From contig NZ_AUML01000017.1 in assembly GCF_000430665.1 (NCBI RefSeq), forward strand, positions 1-64,000: a stretch of 64,000 nucleotides of DNA. The letters are read 5' to 3'. The notes beneath the pieces are model-generated. The model saw only the letters and a program-made list of their open reading frames with translations, was not told the DNA's origin and did not search any database. This document shows, piece by piece, positions 34,331 to 44,516 of the stretch; within the stretch, counting starts at the first letter, position 1; the number at the start of each line of letters is the position of its first letter. This DNA is from Aquimarina muelleri DSM 19832 (GTDB lineage: Bacteria; Bacteroidota; Bacteroidia; Flavobacteriales; Flavobacteriaceae). The position numbers were made by a program, and so were the translations under genes.

Positions 34331-35871
34331 TACGATGGAATAAATATATATACACAGGATTACTAATTAGTTCTTTTATTGGGGTTATTGTATTATTACT
34401 TTTTGGAATAAGTCAAGCTTTTTCTTTTCTTAATACTGGCGCTGACCGAAGCTCTATGTTACATGTTGCATTACATAAAGAGCAGGTATATTTTCCAAAA
34501 CTAGATTGGATAGATACTATTAATCCAGGGCGACCTATAGAAAAACAAACACAACAGGATATAGAACAAGATTATCTTAATGCATGGTATGTGCGCAATG
34601 TAGCATACCAAAGTAATAAGATGGATGGAATAGGAGATTATTATACTAAAAGTTCAAGAAAAAATATAGCAAATACCATACTCTCTAATAAAGAAAAAAA
34701 TATAGAAATACATGGTACTACTACCAATCATAACATAGCTTTAGATTTTTATAGTGCAGATGGCCAATTAGCAATCTTAAGCGATACTAATGTAAAAGAA
34801 TACCAACGAGTATATAGAGAAGATACATTTTTGGCAGAAACACGATTGCAATCCAATTATCAGGTACTGTTGCTTTTGGAAGATGGTTTTTGGCGGGTAC
34901 GACATATGGTAAAAAAAGGAAATTATGATCAAGATACTAGTATGCCATCTAATGGTTTAGCCAAAGTTATTAAGGATAAAATATATATAGAAGATAAAGA
35001 ATATACTATAAAAGGAATTAATTATTACCCGCAGAAAACGCCTTGGGATATGTTTGGGGATAATTTTGATATAGATATTATTGCAAAAGATTTTGATATT
35101 ATAACCGAGGCAGGTTTAAATACGATACGAATTTTTGTGCCTTATGTTGTTTTTGGAAAAGCGAAGGTTATACCAGAAAAGTTACAAAGGTTGCAAGAGG
35201 TGTTAGATAAAGCCGAAGATAAAAATCTTAAAGTTATTGTAACCTTATTTGATTTTTACGGAGATTATTCTGTATTAGATTGGACATTAACACACCGACA
35301 TGCAGAGCAAATAGTAACCCCATTAGCAAATCACAAAGCTATTTTATCTTGGGATATAAAAAATGAACCTAATTTAGATTTTAATTCCAGAGGAAAAGAA
35401 AGCGTACTGGCATGGTTAAAAGAAATGATCTATCAAATCCGAAATTTTGACCCTAATCACCTAATTACTATAGGGTGGTCTGATATGGGATCAGCAGATT
35501 TATTGCAAGAGGATGTGGATATGGTATCTTTTCATTATTACTTAGATATAGATGAATTTGCACAAAAATATAAAGATGTATCTGCAAAAATAAGTAAACC
35601 ACTAGTTTTGCAAGAATTTGGATTATCCTCTAGTAGAGGGCTTTGGAGTCCTTTTGGAGCTTCAGAAAAAGGACAGGCAAATTATTATGAGCAATTTCAA
35701 AAAATGATAAAAGAAGAAAATATAAACTACCTTTCCTGGACTTTATATGATTTTGAGGAAGTACCTACTGCCGTAGTAGGTAAATTACCTTGGCGTAAGC
35801 ATAAACAAAAACATTTTGGATTTATCGATAGCAAAGGGAACAAGAAACCAGCTTTTGAGTTTATAAAGTAA
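34327..35871 (+). CDS. Membrane-anchored glycoside hydrolase (GH5-like TIM barrel)
   Basis: 514 aa. One membrane anchor at about 9-30; an NTF2-like domain at about 75-200 (EQDYLNAWYVRNVAYQ, EDGFWRVRHMV); a catalytic TIM barrel from about 215 to 510. Acid/base Glu347 lies in SWDIKNEPN and the nucleophile Glu430 in LVLQEFGLSS, the GH-A clan pattern; GINYYP and FHYYLD also fit. It ends the three-gene coupled operon. Periplasmic hydrolases of this kind often trim nascent exopolysaccharide. The substrate is unknown. Confidence 0.85.
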   Translation: MIRWNKYIYTGLLISSFIGVIVLLLFGISQAFSFLNTGADRSSMLHVALHKEQVYFPKLDWIDTINPGRPIEKQTQQDIEQDYLNAWYVRNVAYQSNKMDGIGDYYTKSSRKNIANTILSNKEKNIEIHGTTTNHNIALDFYSADGQLAILSDTNVKEYQRVYREDTFLAETRLQSNYQVLLLLEDGFWRVRHMVKKGNYDQDTSMPSNGLAKVIKDKIYIEDKEYTIKGINYYPQKTPWDMFGDNFDIDIIAKDFDIITEAGLNTIRIFVPYVVFGKAKVIPEKLQRLQEVLDKAEDKNLKVIVTLFDFYGDYSVLDWTLTHRHAEQIVTPLANHKAILSWDIKNEPNLDFNSRGKESVLAWLKEMIYQIRNFDPNHLITIGWSDMGSADLLQEDVDMVSFHYYLDIDEFAQKYKDVSAKISKPLVLQEFGLSSSRGLWSPFGASEKGQANYYEQFQKMIKEENINYLSWTLYDFEEVPTAVVGKLPWRKHKQKHFGFIDSKGNKKPAFEFIK

Positions 35872-35886
35872 TACCCATTTTATGCA

Positions 35887-35921
35887 ATAGAAAATCTATT
35901 ACATTTTGTAATCTTTTCTAT
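35887..35921. terminator. Hairpin after the hydrolase gene
   Basis: Nested arms ATAGAAAA/TTTTCTAT and ATTACA/TGTAAT fold into one long stem with a 3-nt loop. No T-run follows, so terminator function is only likely from its place after a convergent gene. Confidence 0.45.
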
Positions 35922-35928
35922 ATGATTT

Positions 35929-36025
35929 AATCCACATTGTGGAGTTTAATTCTCTGAGGGTTGTCTCGAAAACAAAGTATATTTTCGGAAGCATACCTCG
36001 TGAACTAGCTCTGAGGTTATTGATT
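35929..36025 (+). repeat. Hairpin-rich intergenic repeat, copy 2 (long form)
   Basis: AATCCACATTGTGG start, TTATTGATT end. The 8-bp direct repeat CTCTGAGG occurs at 35952-35959 and 36009-36016, exactly 57 nt apart. Loss of one unit would give the short form seen at 54703 and 62916. It sits between convergent genes. Confidence 0.85.
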
Positions 36026-36069
36026 ACATCAATAAAAAACATCTAGATATAGATAAAAAAGAAGGATTA

Positions 36070-37251
36070 TTATTGTTTTCTGTTTTGTATGGCTTTAAAT
36101 TGTTGGATATACATATCGGTTATTTTACTCATTGGTAGGGCAGTGGCAGCTTTGTAATTTGCTTTTCCTAATGCAATACGATATTCAGGATCTAATACAA
36201 TTTTTTCTATAGCATTGGCAAGGCTATCTACACTTTCAGGATCAAAAAACTCTCCTTTATATCCTTCTTCGTCTACTAATAAACTTAAATCTCCTAAATC
36301 TGGCATAACTACAGCTTTACCATAACTTCCTGCTTGATGCAATACTCCCGAGCTTCCTGTTGTTGAGGTATACGGAAATACTACCATAGCACTTTCTGTA
36401 AAAATTCTAGGCACATCTACTTCTTCAACATAACCAGTAAAAGTAAGTTGAGGTACATTTGCATATTTTTCTTTCATAGATTGTAAATACCCTATAACGT
36501 TTGGATTATCGGTTCCTGCAATTACAATTTCAAGATTTGTATTGGTTCTGGATCGTATTTTTTCTACCGCTTCGATCATAATCTCTACTTTTTTATAAGT
36601 ACCAAATTTTCCGAAAGTCATAATTTGTAAAGGACCTTCGGGAAGGGTGTATATAGGCTCTTCTGGTATTTCAAAAGTACCATGAGGGATCTGTACTACG
36701 TTTGTAGCAGTATATTTTTCTTTTAAAATATGTACGTATTTATCTATAGTAACAGCAACCATGTCTGCTGATAGTATAAATTGAGTAAGCATAGTACCTA
36801 TACCAGTATAGATTTTTTGAAGAATTTTATTTTTTGTAAATCCAGAGTTTTCTAAATCTACTTGTTCCATAATATTATGTAGTAAAACTATAGTTGGTAT
36901 ATTTTTTAAAACACAACGTTTTGGTAATAACAACCCTAATGCTGCAGCTATTTTTTTGTCCCCAAATTTCATGAATTGCAGATTAAATAATATAGCATCT
37001 GGTTTGGTTTGATTAACAGCTTTCATTACAGAAAAAATGTTGTTGTAGCTATTAAATTTCCAACACTGTTTGACTACTATATTGCATCCTTTTTCGGTAA
37101 ATGAAATATCTGCATCTTTTGGAGAAACATCGGTTAACAATATAAGTTCAGAAATATCTGCATGTTGTCTAAAATGTTTTACTAAGTGATACGCATATTC
37201 ATTTAAGGTTACTTTACTAGGAGGGTAAGCGGTTACAATAGCTAATTTCAT
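36070..37251 (-). CDS. Glycosyltransferase family 4-type
   Basis: 393 aa. Two Rossmann lobes: the N-terminal acceptor lobe begins MKLAIVTAYPPSKVTLNEYA, and the C-terminal donor lobe has LQIMTFGKFGTYKKVEIMIEA, the nucleotide-sugar site FPYTSTTGSSGVLHQAGSYG and GKAVVMPDLGDL. A soluble GT-B enzyme that adds a sugar to a lipid-linked or polymer acceptor at the cytoplasmic face. It converges with the GT-C operon and is read with, or near, the STAS and flippase genes. The sugar is unknown. Confidence 0.88.
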   Translation of the reverse strand: MKLAIVTAYPPSKVTLNEYAYHLVKHFRQHADISELILLTDVSPKDADISFTEKGCNIVVKQCWKFNSYNNIFSVMKAVNQTKPDAILFNLQFMKFGDKKIAAALGLLLPKRCVLKNIPTIVLLHNIMEQVDLENSGFTKNKILQKIYTGIGTMLTQFILSADMVAVTIDKYVHILKEKYTATNVVQIPHGTFEIPEEPIYTLPEGPLQIMTFGKFGTYKKVEIMIEAVEKIRSRTNTNLEIVIAGTDNPNVIGYLQSMKEKYANVPQLTFTGYVEEVDVPRIFTESAMVVFPYTSTTGSSGVLHQAGSYGKAVVMPDLGDLSLLVDEEGYKGEFFDPESVDSLANAIEKIVLDPEYRIALGKANYKAATALPMSKITDMYIQQFKAIQNRKQ

Positions 37252-37494
37252 CTATAATTCTTTATGTTGGTTTTTAGAATCAGACAGAGACGAAGTAAAA
37301 TCCGTTAGAAATTTTATGTGTAATAAAGGTTTCAAGATTTTAGGACGAATGGGGTACGTCTTTATTTTTTGCAAACTACAATTTATAATAACCAGATTAG
37401 AAAAGCAACAGAAACCGAAGAATAATAAGTGTTTTTTGGATGTAGAACATTTTCATTTTACTTTTCTTGTTCTCTAAGTTTGTAGCAGCTCTAG

Positions 37495-37794
37495 TTAATA
37501 ATTTTCTCTAAAAATATAGGTAGCTTTATTTTTTTTAAAAAGATCTATGATTTTGTTATTCTCTCTACCCAAAACAAACAAAATTTTACTTCTTCGGTTT
37601 GCTTTTGCATAGATTTCTTTTAAAACCTTTATCCCTTTTTGATCCATTTTTTTGACCTTTTTTAAAGAAATCACCACCTCTTCATAATGATCTAATAGAT
37701 AATTAAAATGGTTTTTAACTAATTCTGTATTGTCTAAAGTAAAATTTCCTACTACTTCAAACGTTCCTGATGTATTTATAATTTGTAGTTTCAT
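37495..37794 (-). CDS. STAS-like single-domain protein B, 99 aa
   Basis: Paralogue of the neighbouring 98-aa STAS protein, sharing pattern and length (FEVVGNFTLDNTELVKNHFNYLL, VVISLKKVKKMD). The segment that carries the phosphorylatable Ser in anti-sigma-antagonist-type STAS proteins (DSSG) reads MDQKGI here, so it probably cannot be phosphorylated. It lies 24 nt after its paralogue. Small STAS proteins regulate polysaccharide or biofilm output in other bacteria (SypA in Vibrio), so a switch role is plausible. Confidence 0.72.
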   Translation of the reverse strand: MKLQIINTSGTFEVVGNFTLDNTELVKNHFNYLLDHYEEVVISLKKVKKMDQKGIKVLKEIYAKANRRSKILFVLGRENNKIIDLFKKNKATYIFRENY

Positions 37795-37818
37795 GATGTT
37801 TTATTTTGGGATATTCTA

Positions 37819-38115
37819 TTATACAAAATCACTTCTTAGGATATAATTTACTTTGCCAAAGGCAGCACTTACTTTTTTATTTTCTTTGCCTATGATGTAT
37901 AAGGTTTTTTTATTTTCGGCAGCATTTCTAAATAGTTTATTTAATACTGTAACTCCAGAAGAATCAATTTTTTTTACTTTATCTAGGCAGATAATTACTT
38001 TGTTTAGACGACACAATAATTTTTCAAAATGGTGTTGTAAGGATTTAGCATTTTCTGTGGTTATACTTCCTCTAATTTCAAAAATTTCTTGATTTTGGGT
38101 AATTTGTAAGGCCAT
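37819..38115 (-). CDS. STAS-domain protein A, 98 aa
   Basis: Single STAS domain: FEIRGSITTENAKSLQHHFEKLL, then VIICLDKVKKIDSSGVTVLNKLF with the canonical IDSSG phosphorylation loop, and TLYIIGKENKKVSAAF. It has no kinase (RsbW-type) gene next to it. It is placed between the flippase and GT4 genes of the surface-polymer region. A 21-bp-phased candidate operator lies 69 nt upstream. I infer a regulatory partner-switch function; the binding partner is unknown. Confidence 0.82.
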   Translation of the reverse strand: MALQITQNQEIFEIRGSITTENAKSLQHHFEKLLCRLNKVIICLDKVKKIDSSGVTVLNKLFRNAAENKKTLYIIGKENKKVSAAFGKVNYILRSDFV

Positions 38116-38183
38116 AATTTTTGTTTTATAGGTTATTACTATCTTAAAGTTGCATCTTTTTTTACTGATTTTGATGCTAATTA

Positions 38184-38214
38184 CGGTGAGTTACGTATAT
38201 CTTTCGACGAATAG
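38184..38214 (+). promoter_or_regulatory. Candidate LytTR-type operator, 21-bp-phased pair
   Basis: CGGTGAGTTA at 38184 and CGACGAATAG at 38205 match the pair at 29894 with identical 21-bp spacing, while the spacer differs. It lies upstream of the STAS genes and beside the flippase stop. Confidence 0.45.
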
Positions 38215-38227
38215 ATTCGACTGATCG

Positions 38228-39469
38228 TTATCCTTTTTTCTGGTAACTTAAAAAGAAGGATAACTGAAATACAAGAAGAATAGCCATTGCTATTATTTGC
38301 ATAATAACAACCTGTGATAATGTGTTGTGAAAAAATAGGATAAGTACCACCTGCGAAACCCCAAGTAATGCAGATAATACTACTGGTATATATTGATCCA
38401 GAGATAAAAAATAATAAGCGAAAATATTGGAAATAGCGAATAATGATGTTGCAATAGCATATTTCCATAGTAGTGGTGCTATACTTATATATTCACTACC
38501 AAACATTATATTAATTACAAATTCGGGAAAAAGATAGCACCCCAGTACAATCGCTGCCGAAAGTAAAGTAATATAAAATACATATTTAAATAATATAGGA
38601 GAGTGGGCTTCTCCATCTTTTTGCTTTTGTACTACTTTTGGTAACAACAACATGACAAACATCCAGGCAACAAAATATACAACTCTACCGATCAAAGCTA
38701 AAGATGCATACAAACCAGCTTCATACGTTTCGAAATAGTGTTTTACCATAAGTATATCACTATTGTTAATAATGATTTGAGTAAACTCATAAAATGCAGT
38801 TAACAGGAAAAATTTGAGTATATATTTGGATTCTGTAGGTGGTAATATATGTTTTTTTGTTATTTCTATATGTTTAGATTGAAAGGGGAGAAGGCCAAAC
38901 AGAAAAGAAATTGCAATACCCAAAGCTACTAAAATAGAAGATTGTAATTGTGTAGTATAGATTAGTATTAAGGTAATGATAAGTCTGCTAATCATTTCTC
39001 CTTGATAGGTTACAGCAAGGCTATCAAATTTTTTGCTCCCTTGAAAAACACCTCTGTTAACACTCATTATAAAGTATATAGGGACACCAATACCAAATAA
39101 AGTAAACATGGTAGAGGATTGGGTGTTAAATAGTGCTTGTAAAGAATTTGCAAAAAGGATAAGTAAGACTCCTAAAGTAATGCCAATGGCACTAGAGTAT
39201 TTGTATATAATATTGATAAAATTTTTAAAAAGATCTTTCTCAAAAATTACCGAAAATTTAGCTGTCGATAATTGAAACGTCATGGCGACAAAAGACAAAA
39301 CTAAAAGAAAAGTGATTAATAGTGCAGCATCTGCAAACTCTTCGGGACCTAAGATCCTGCCTAATATTAAATTATAAAGATAGTTTCCTCCATTAACAAT
39401 AATTACACTGATCATAAATTTTTGTTCTGCACTTAATTTTTTTAAAGCAGTATGAATGATCATTTTCAT
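38228..39469 (-). CDS. Polysaccharide flippase-like membrane protein (MOP/Wzx superfamily)
   Basis: 413 aa with about 12 membrane helices, slightly short for Wzx. N-terminal MISVIIVNGGNYLYNLILGRILGPEEFADAAL is split here into the typical start, with GR.LGPEEFA the oligosaccharide-flippase hallmark; GVFQGSKKF and YETYEAGLYASL-like segments also fit. It moves lipid-linked oligosaccharide across the inner membrane. Neighbours are STAS genes and a giant T9SS protein gene. PelG-like exporters belong to the same superfamily; which polymer it serves is inference. Confidence 0.85.
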   Translation of the reverse strand: MKMIIHTALKKLSAEQKFMISVIIVNGGNYLYNLILGRILGPEEFADAALLITFLLVLSFVAMTFQLSTAKFSVIFEKDLFKNFINIIYKYSSAIGITLGVLLILFANSLQALFNTQSSTMFTLFGIGVPIYFIMSVNRGVFQGSKKFDSLAVTYQGEMISRLIITLILIYTTQLQSSILVALGIAISFLFGLLPFQSKHIEITKKHILPPTESKYILKFFLLTAFYEFTQIIINNSDILMVKHYFETYEAGLYASLALIGRVVYFVAWMFVMLLLPKVVQKQKDGEAHSPILFKYVFYITLLSAAIVLGCYLFPEFVINIMFGSEYISIAPLLWKYAIATSLFAISNIFAYYFLSLDQYIPVVLSALLGVSQVVLILFFHNTLSQVVIMQIIAMAILLVFQLSFFLSYQKKG

Positions 39470-39536
39470 AATAATAGATTTAGGTTTTTAGATTGCGTTG
39501 TGAATTTATAATATAAATAGTTTCTTTTTTAAAAGA

Positions 39537-39570
39537 CCCCTATACGTTATTTTTTCATAAAGTATAGGGG
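39537..39570 (-). terminator. Terminator of the giant surface protein gene
   Basis: Perfect 9-bp stem CCCCTATAC/GTATAGGGG with a 16-nt loop, 17 nt after the minus-strand stop codon and followed by TCTTTT. Confidence 0.65.
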
Positions 39571-39586
39571 ATGGTAATAGGTAATA

Positions 39587-42500
39587 CTATTGTATCAAGA
39601 AGCTCCCTTCATATCTTTTTTTGAAATCATCTCCTCTTATAATATATTTATATACGCCTTTTTGTAGATTTTTAGCAGTAAAAGTAAATGTATCTGTTAG
39701 GATTCCGGTACCTCCAAGATCCTCTTTTTGTACTACTCTACCAAGCATGTCTATCACCGAGATAGTTAGTTTTTGTTGTGGTGTTGGCATTTTAATAGTT
39801 GTATTTGTTTTAAAAGGATTTGGAGAATTGATAATAACAGTAGAGTTGTCTTCTGAACGAATTTCTATGTCATCATTATTAATTGCTACAGCCTCTGTAT
39901 TTTCATCTGTTTCAGTATTTGTAGTTTCTTCTTGTTCTTTTTCTAAAGTAAATTTAAGTTTTGCAACTTCGATATTAAAAGTGGTAAAGCTTTGATAATC
40001 TCCTTGTATTGAAAAAACAACACTTCTTAGATTATCCATACTGATATCTTGTTTTTTTGTAGTATAAAAATCCGAAAAAGGTATGGTATACGTTTGTTTT
40101 GTATCGGTTGCCTTTATTGTATATCTAAGTCTGTTATTCCAATCCACAAGATCTTTTGTTACCAGAATCACTTCTACATCTTTATCTGTGTATAGATCAA
40201 ACTCTACTGTTTTATACTTTGAAACATTTAAAGTACGATCTCCTCCCAGAATATTTCTAAAAAGATTCATGGTTTCTTTAAGGTTACCACTTACTGTAGC
40301 ATCTCGTTCTATTATATATGAATTAGATTGGTTTTCTTGTTTTTCATTCTTAATAATATTAAAATTGGTTACCGTTGCACCTTGTTCTAGAAAATCAATA
40401 CCCCATGGGCCATCTGCCAAGTATAATACATCAGCTTTGTTAGGGTCATTTCCGGTAATTGCAAATCCGATATCAAATAGATATCCTGTTTCTATGGCAA
40501 TAGTTTCTTGATATTCGCCAGATAATGTAATTGTTCTTGTTAGTAGCTCTTCTTTAGATAGCTCTGTTACTCTTTTGTTTCCTCTAAAGTTGAATTGACT
40601 TGCCTGAGATTTATTTATAATGCTTAATATAAGTTTACCATCTCTATAATACCCTTCTTGCACAAATACCGAGGGTATATGGTTTGGAATAAAAGTTTTA
40701 CCTAGTGATTTTTGTACCATTAACTTATCAATAATAGTATTTGCAATAGTTGCAACTTGTGGTATAGAACCACCCCATATCTGAAAATTAAGATAATCTC
40801 CTTCAGGATATTGGCCGATATTCCATAAACTATATAACTCATTTTGATATTCGTCTATTCGAACAGAAAAATGTAAAGCTTGTTCGATTTCGCCAGTAGC
40901 TCTTCTAATTTTAGTGTTTACCAAAGTATGATTTCGGATTTTCAGGGTTCTAATATCCTCTAAAACAGAGCCGTTAAGTCTATCGCATATAGTTTTAGAA
41001 TGGTCATAAACAGATCCTTTTGTTGCCATTGCCAGAGCAGCACCAACTCTTTGATTTTGTTTGTAGTAATCTATAGAAAATACAGATGTAGCGTTGGTTA
41101 TTCCAATCAAATCATCTGGACTGGATACAAAAGAGGTTTCTGTTCCTGTAGCACCGGTTTTTGGGAAATAAATACTTAGATCCACATTGTTACCATTTTT
41201 GTATGATTTTTGTCCTGGAGCAAAACGTTGTTGTAAACTTTTTGTATTATATACTTTATTGGTTTTGGATCTAGAAAAATTTCTTTTAGCAATTAAGTTA
41301 GCTAAATCCCCATTACTTTCTAAGCCGCCGTCATTGCCAGAAGTCACAATACCTTCTTCCGTTAATTCTAGTATGTTAGTTGTTTTTAAGGAGCTATACT
41401 GATCTGCTTTTATATGAAATAAAACATCATTAAAATCATGATCTGCTCCAGGATAGTCTCGTCTAATGTCTTCAAAACCAAGAACAATAGTTTCGTTAGC
41501 GGTATCTGCTAATAAAATATTATGTGGTCGTAGAGTTTCGTCGCACTCTGGATTATAATCTGAATTGGAATAGATTTGCCATAATCCAGAATCTACAGAA
41601 TTGTTATCCCAGCCATCTGCAAGTAATACCCAACCAATTCCTGTATTAGCAGGAAAACTACCAATATTTACCGTATTACCAGCAATTAATCCACCATCGC
41701 TACCTACTTTTGAGGCATTAGGAAAAATAATAGTAATGTTTTCTGGATCAGGAACTGTTACAGAAGGATTATTTATATCATACGTATAAAAACCAAGTGC
41801 GTTTTTATAGTTTGTGTTTTCATCAATAAAGGTTACCGAAATGTTTGCTGTACTTTCTAAAATAATATTAGTATCGTAGCCCGAGTAAATATAATTAGGG
41901 TTAAGATTAGGTACAGAGTTACCTTCTGGTAAACCATTTTGGATACGATTTATATAATCGGATGCTAAGATATCGTTAGTGTCTAAATAATTTGGGATAC
42001 CAGATATGCCAAATGTACTAGAATATTGATATCGTTCGCTTATACTTAACATAGGGAAACTAGCAGGAGTTTGGTTACTATTATCTGAATCAAAAACAGT
42101 TTCTTTTAAATCAAAATTATCATCCAAACCATCTTGATCAAAATCATTTCCAGAAGCTATAGTATTAGCTATTCCATCACTATTTGTATCGTATGCGTCT
42201 ACAGTATCCAACGTGCCATCATTATTAGAATCTGTATCTAAAAAGTCAGGGCTGTCGGTACCATCTGTATTAATATACCCTTGTGGAGTTCCTTCATTGT
42301 CTGGATCAAAAGCATCGTCCATACCATCTCTATCTTGATCTAAACCAGAAAGAGTTATAAAACTAAGGCTATTTTGTCCTTCGATAAGATCAATGATCCC
42401 ATCTTGATCAGAATCAATATCGTATGGGTCATAAATTAAATCATTGTCTGTGTCTGCAGGATAAAAAATAGTACCAGTTTGATCTACATCTACAATATCA

Positions 42501-43618
42501 GCAATACCATCCAGATCCGAATCGATATAATTAGCATCCTGTGCATTAAATTGACCATCTCCATTAGTATCATAATTACCTAGTCCAGCTTCTACAATAT
42601 CAAATATTCCATCATTATCACTATCTAAATCCAGTACATTAGGAACACCATCTCTATCGGTATCAAAAGCCAAAGAAACACCACTGTTACAGGTGGCTCC
42701 AAAATCTGGGTCTAAATAGTTAAAAGTCCCATCAGAATCATTATCTCCATAAGGATCTATGCCACCACTTTCTACAAGATCAGGAATACCATCTCCATCG
42801 GTATCTTTATCAAAAGGATCCAAGACCTCATCTTGATCTGCATCGATAGGGGATATGCCACTGGCACATTTAAAACCATCATTAGAATTGGTTACTTCGG
42901 TATTATTTAATAAAGTAGCATAAGGGGTGATACTTTCATAATCGTTTACTAAATATAATCCTCCACTATTACTAGATACATATAATCTATTGCTAGTATC
43001 GGTATAACAGGCACCAAATGTATGATTGGGTAAATCAGTAACGGTACTACTACTAAAAACAGGGGTGGTTGTAGAAAGATCCCATTTATACACATCTCCT
43101 CGGCTGCCACCATATAAGTTGCCATTAATAAATACAATATCTGCACATGTATTAGGGGAGGCTTGGTTAGATACTACAATTTCAAATACAGGGGGAGTAG
43201 AGCCATCATAGCTTTGAATATTGAGAATCTTATGAAAAGATTTTTTGTCTAATGAATTTTGAAAAACCCATAGATTTCCTTCATTATCTACATCGGCAGC
43301 ATAACCACCACCAAAGGAGATACCTCCATTAGGTGCAACAGCACCAAGGTCTACTATTATATCTTTTCCTATTCGTAATAAATGTTTATCACTGCTTCGT
43401 ATTGCATATAAAAAATCATCTACGGGGTTGTACCCTCCTGCATTATATGAGTTATGGGTATGAAGGGGAGTGGAATAGGTTCCTGTTATAGGGTCATAGG
43501 ATCGTAATGCTCCAGAAATTACTTGATAAAACTTTCCTTCATTACAATCAAAAGATTGTTGAGCATAGGTTACATTTGCTAGAATAACTGTTAGAATGAG
43601 AATGACGGCTTTTTTCAT
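39587..43618 (-). CDS. Giant T9SS surface protein with calcium-type repeats and DUF4114 (paralogue A)
   Basis: 1343 aa. Signal peptide 1-19. Residues about 20-255 are a propeller-like region ([19 protein letters not shown]). From about 260 to 500 there are thrombospondin type-3-like repeats (DxDxDGxxD) for calcium. DUF4114/LruC-like features follow ([21 protein letters not shown] split at the motif DHDFND). A large unknown domain, a carbohydrate-binding-like domain near 1080-1230 and a C-terminal type A sorting domain ([19 protein letters not shown]) complete it. It is exported by T9SS. It closely resembles the protein at 50557 throughout. Probable adhesin or matrix protein. Confidence 0.85.
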   Translation of the reverse strand: MKKAVILILTVILANVTYAQQSFDCNEGKFYQVISGALRSYDPITGTYSTPLHTHNSYNAGGYNPVDDFLYAIRSSDKHLLRIGKDIIVDLGAVAPNGGISFGGGYAADVDNEGNLWVFQNSLDKKSFHKILNIQSYDGSTPPVFEIVVSNQASPNTCADIVFINGNLYGGSRGDVYKWDLSTTTPVFSSSTVTDLPNHTFGACYTDTSNRLYVSSNSGGLYLVNDYESITPYATLLNNTEVTNSNDGFKCASGISPIDADQDEVLDPFDKDTDGDGIPDLVESGGIDPYGDNDSDGTFNYLDPDFGATCNSGVSLAFDTDRDGVPNVLDLDSDNDGIFDIVEAGLGNYDTNGDGQFNAQDANYIDSDLDGIADIVDVDQTGTIFYPADTDNDLIYDPYDIDSDQDGIIDLIEGQNSLSFITLSGLDQDRDGMDDAFDPDNEGTPQGYINTDGTDSPDFLDTDSNNDGTLDTVDAYDTNSDGIANTIASGNDFDQDGLDDNFDLKETVFDSDNSNQTPASFPMLSISERYQYSSTFGISGIPNYLDTNDILASDYINRIQNGLPEGNSVPNLNPNYIYSGYDTNIILESTANISVTFIDENTNYKNALGFYTYDINNPSVTVPDPENITIIFPNASKVGSDGGLIAGNTVNIGSFPANTGIGWVLLADGWDNNSVDSGLWQIYSNSDYNPECDETLRPHNILLADTANETIVLGFEDIRRDYPGADHDFNDVLFHIKADQYSSLKTTNILELTEEGIVTSGNDGGLESNGDLANLIAKRNFSRSKTNKVYNTKSLQQRFAPGQKSYKNGNNVDLSIYFPKTGATGTETSFVSSPDDLIGITNATSVFSIDYYKQNQRVGAALAMATKGSVYDHSKTICDRLNGSVLEDIRTLKIRNHTLVNTKIRRATGEIEQALHFSVRIDEYQNELYSLWNIGQYPEGDYLNFQIWGGSIPQVATIANTIIDKLMVQKSLGKTFIPNHIPSVFVQEGYYRDGKLILSIINKSQASQFNFRGNKRVTELSKEELLTRTITLSGEYQETIAIETGYLFDIGFAITGNDPNKADVLYLADGPWGIDFLEQGATVTNFNIIKNEKQENQSNSYIIERDATVSGNLKETMNLFRNILGGDRTLNVSKYKTVEFDLYTDKDVEVILVTKDLVDWNNRLRYTIKATDTKQTYTIPFSDFYTTKKQDISMDNLRSVVFSIQGDYQSFTTFNIEVAKLKFTLEKEQEETTNTETDENTEAVAINNDDIEIRSEDNSTVIINSPNPFKTNTTIKMPTPQQKLTISVIDMLGRVVQKEDLGGTGILTDTFTFTAKNLQKGVYKYIIRGDDFKKRYEGSFLIQ

Positions 43619-43639
43619 AATATATTGGGGTTTGTATTT

Positions 43640-43680
43640 TCTAGTTCTAAACTAGGATACAGACGTTTTTTTGATAGTTA
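43640..43680 (+). promoter_or_regulatory. Possible operator upstream of surface protein A
   Basis: TCTAGTTCTA at 43640 and AGACGTTTTT at 43661 keep the 21-bp spacing seen at the other candidate sites; CTAGTTCTAAACTAG (43641-43655) is a perfect dyad. GATAGTTAGAG follows at 43673, like the sequences before the paralogue at 54576. Weaker than the other sites. Confidence 0.3.
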
Positions 43681-43709
43681 GAGTATTGTTGATTTTTTTA
43701 AGAAAGTAG

Positions 43710-44516
43710 TTATCTTACCATATAGTCGTTTTTTTTAAGGTTAAAAATATCAGAAGCATTTTTGGTGTGAGTTCTGATTTTGAAGTAATTAAACCAGATC
43801 ATTAATAAGTTAATTGGGATAAGAAAAGAGTCCTTTAAAGTTATTTTAGAGCCTTCTACTTCGATCCAGCTATCCAAAGGTTCTTCGCTAATAGAGCTTA
43901 ATAAGTCCTTAATTCCAATATGTCTTTTCAGACGAAGAAAAATTTCTATATCAAATAACCATTTACTTATAAATTGTTGGCTATATACGTTTTCGATAAT
44001 ACTTTTCTTAAAAACTTTAGCACCACACTGGGTGTCTTTGATAGGAAGTTGAAGAATAAATTGAATAAAGAATCCTATAAAATTTGATAGCACTTTTCTA
44101 GCTATATTTCTTTCAATATTATTAGACTCTTCTGTTTTTCTAGAACCAAATACCATGGTTAGTTTAGGGTTGCTATTTAGCTTTGTTACTAGGTTGTCCA
44201 TTTCTTCTAGCGATGTAGATAGGTCTGCATCTAGAAATGCAATATTATCGATATGCTCTATATCTGCAAGGTAATTAGCACCTGTTTGTACTGCGGTAGC
44301 TTTACCTTGGTTGTTCTCGAGATCAATTACGGATATTTTTTTGGGGTTAAACTCTCTAAGTTCCAGTAACATTTTTAAAGTGTTGTCTGAACTACCATCA
44401 TTAACAAAACAGAGATGATAGTTTGTTTTTTGATTTAAAAAGTTGCAAAATTTTTTCTTATCCAGTCTATAATATTCATTATAGCATGGAATAATAATTC
44501 CTGTAATTTTCGTCAT
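43710..44516 (-). CDS. Glycosyltransferase family 2 (polyprenyl-phosphate glycosyltransferase-like)
   Basis: 268 aa. GT-A fold: nucleotide site GIIIPCYNEYYRLD, LCFVNDGSSDNTL, ENNQGKATAVQTG and the metal motif FLDADLSTS. IKDTQCGAKVFKK is the acceptor-site signature of dolichyl-phosphate-glucosyltransferase-like enzymes. These make polyprenyl-phosphate-linked sugars used as donors by GT-C enzymes, which fits the GT-C-like protein at 30003. It lies 91 nt upstream of the giant protein gene, on the same strand. Confidence 0.88.
   Translation of the reverse strand: MTKITGIIIPCYNEYYRLDKKKFCNFLNQKTNYHLCFVNDGSSDNTLKMLLELREFNPKKISVIDLENNQGKATAVQTGANYLADIEHIDNIAFLDADLSTSLEEMDNLVTKLNSNPKLTMVFGSRKTEESNNIERNIARKVLSNFIGFFIQFILQLPIKDTQCGAKVFKKSIIENVYSQQFISKWLFDIEIFLRLKRHIGIKDLLSSISEEPLDSWIEVEGSKITLKDSFLIPINLLMIWFNYFKIRTHTKNASDIFNLKKNDYMVR

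Noticed and set aside
37288-37352. Further LytTR half-sites AGACGAAGTA (37288) and GGACGAATGG (37343)
   Set aside because: They match single half-sites, but no partner lies 21 bp away in either direction, so they may be chance; kept out of the operator list.
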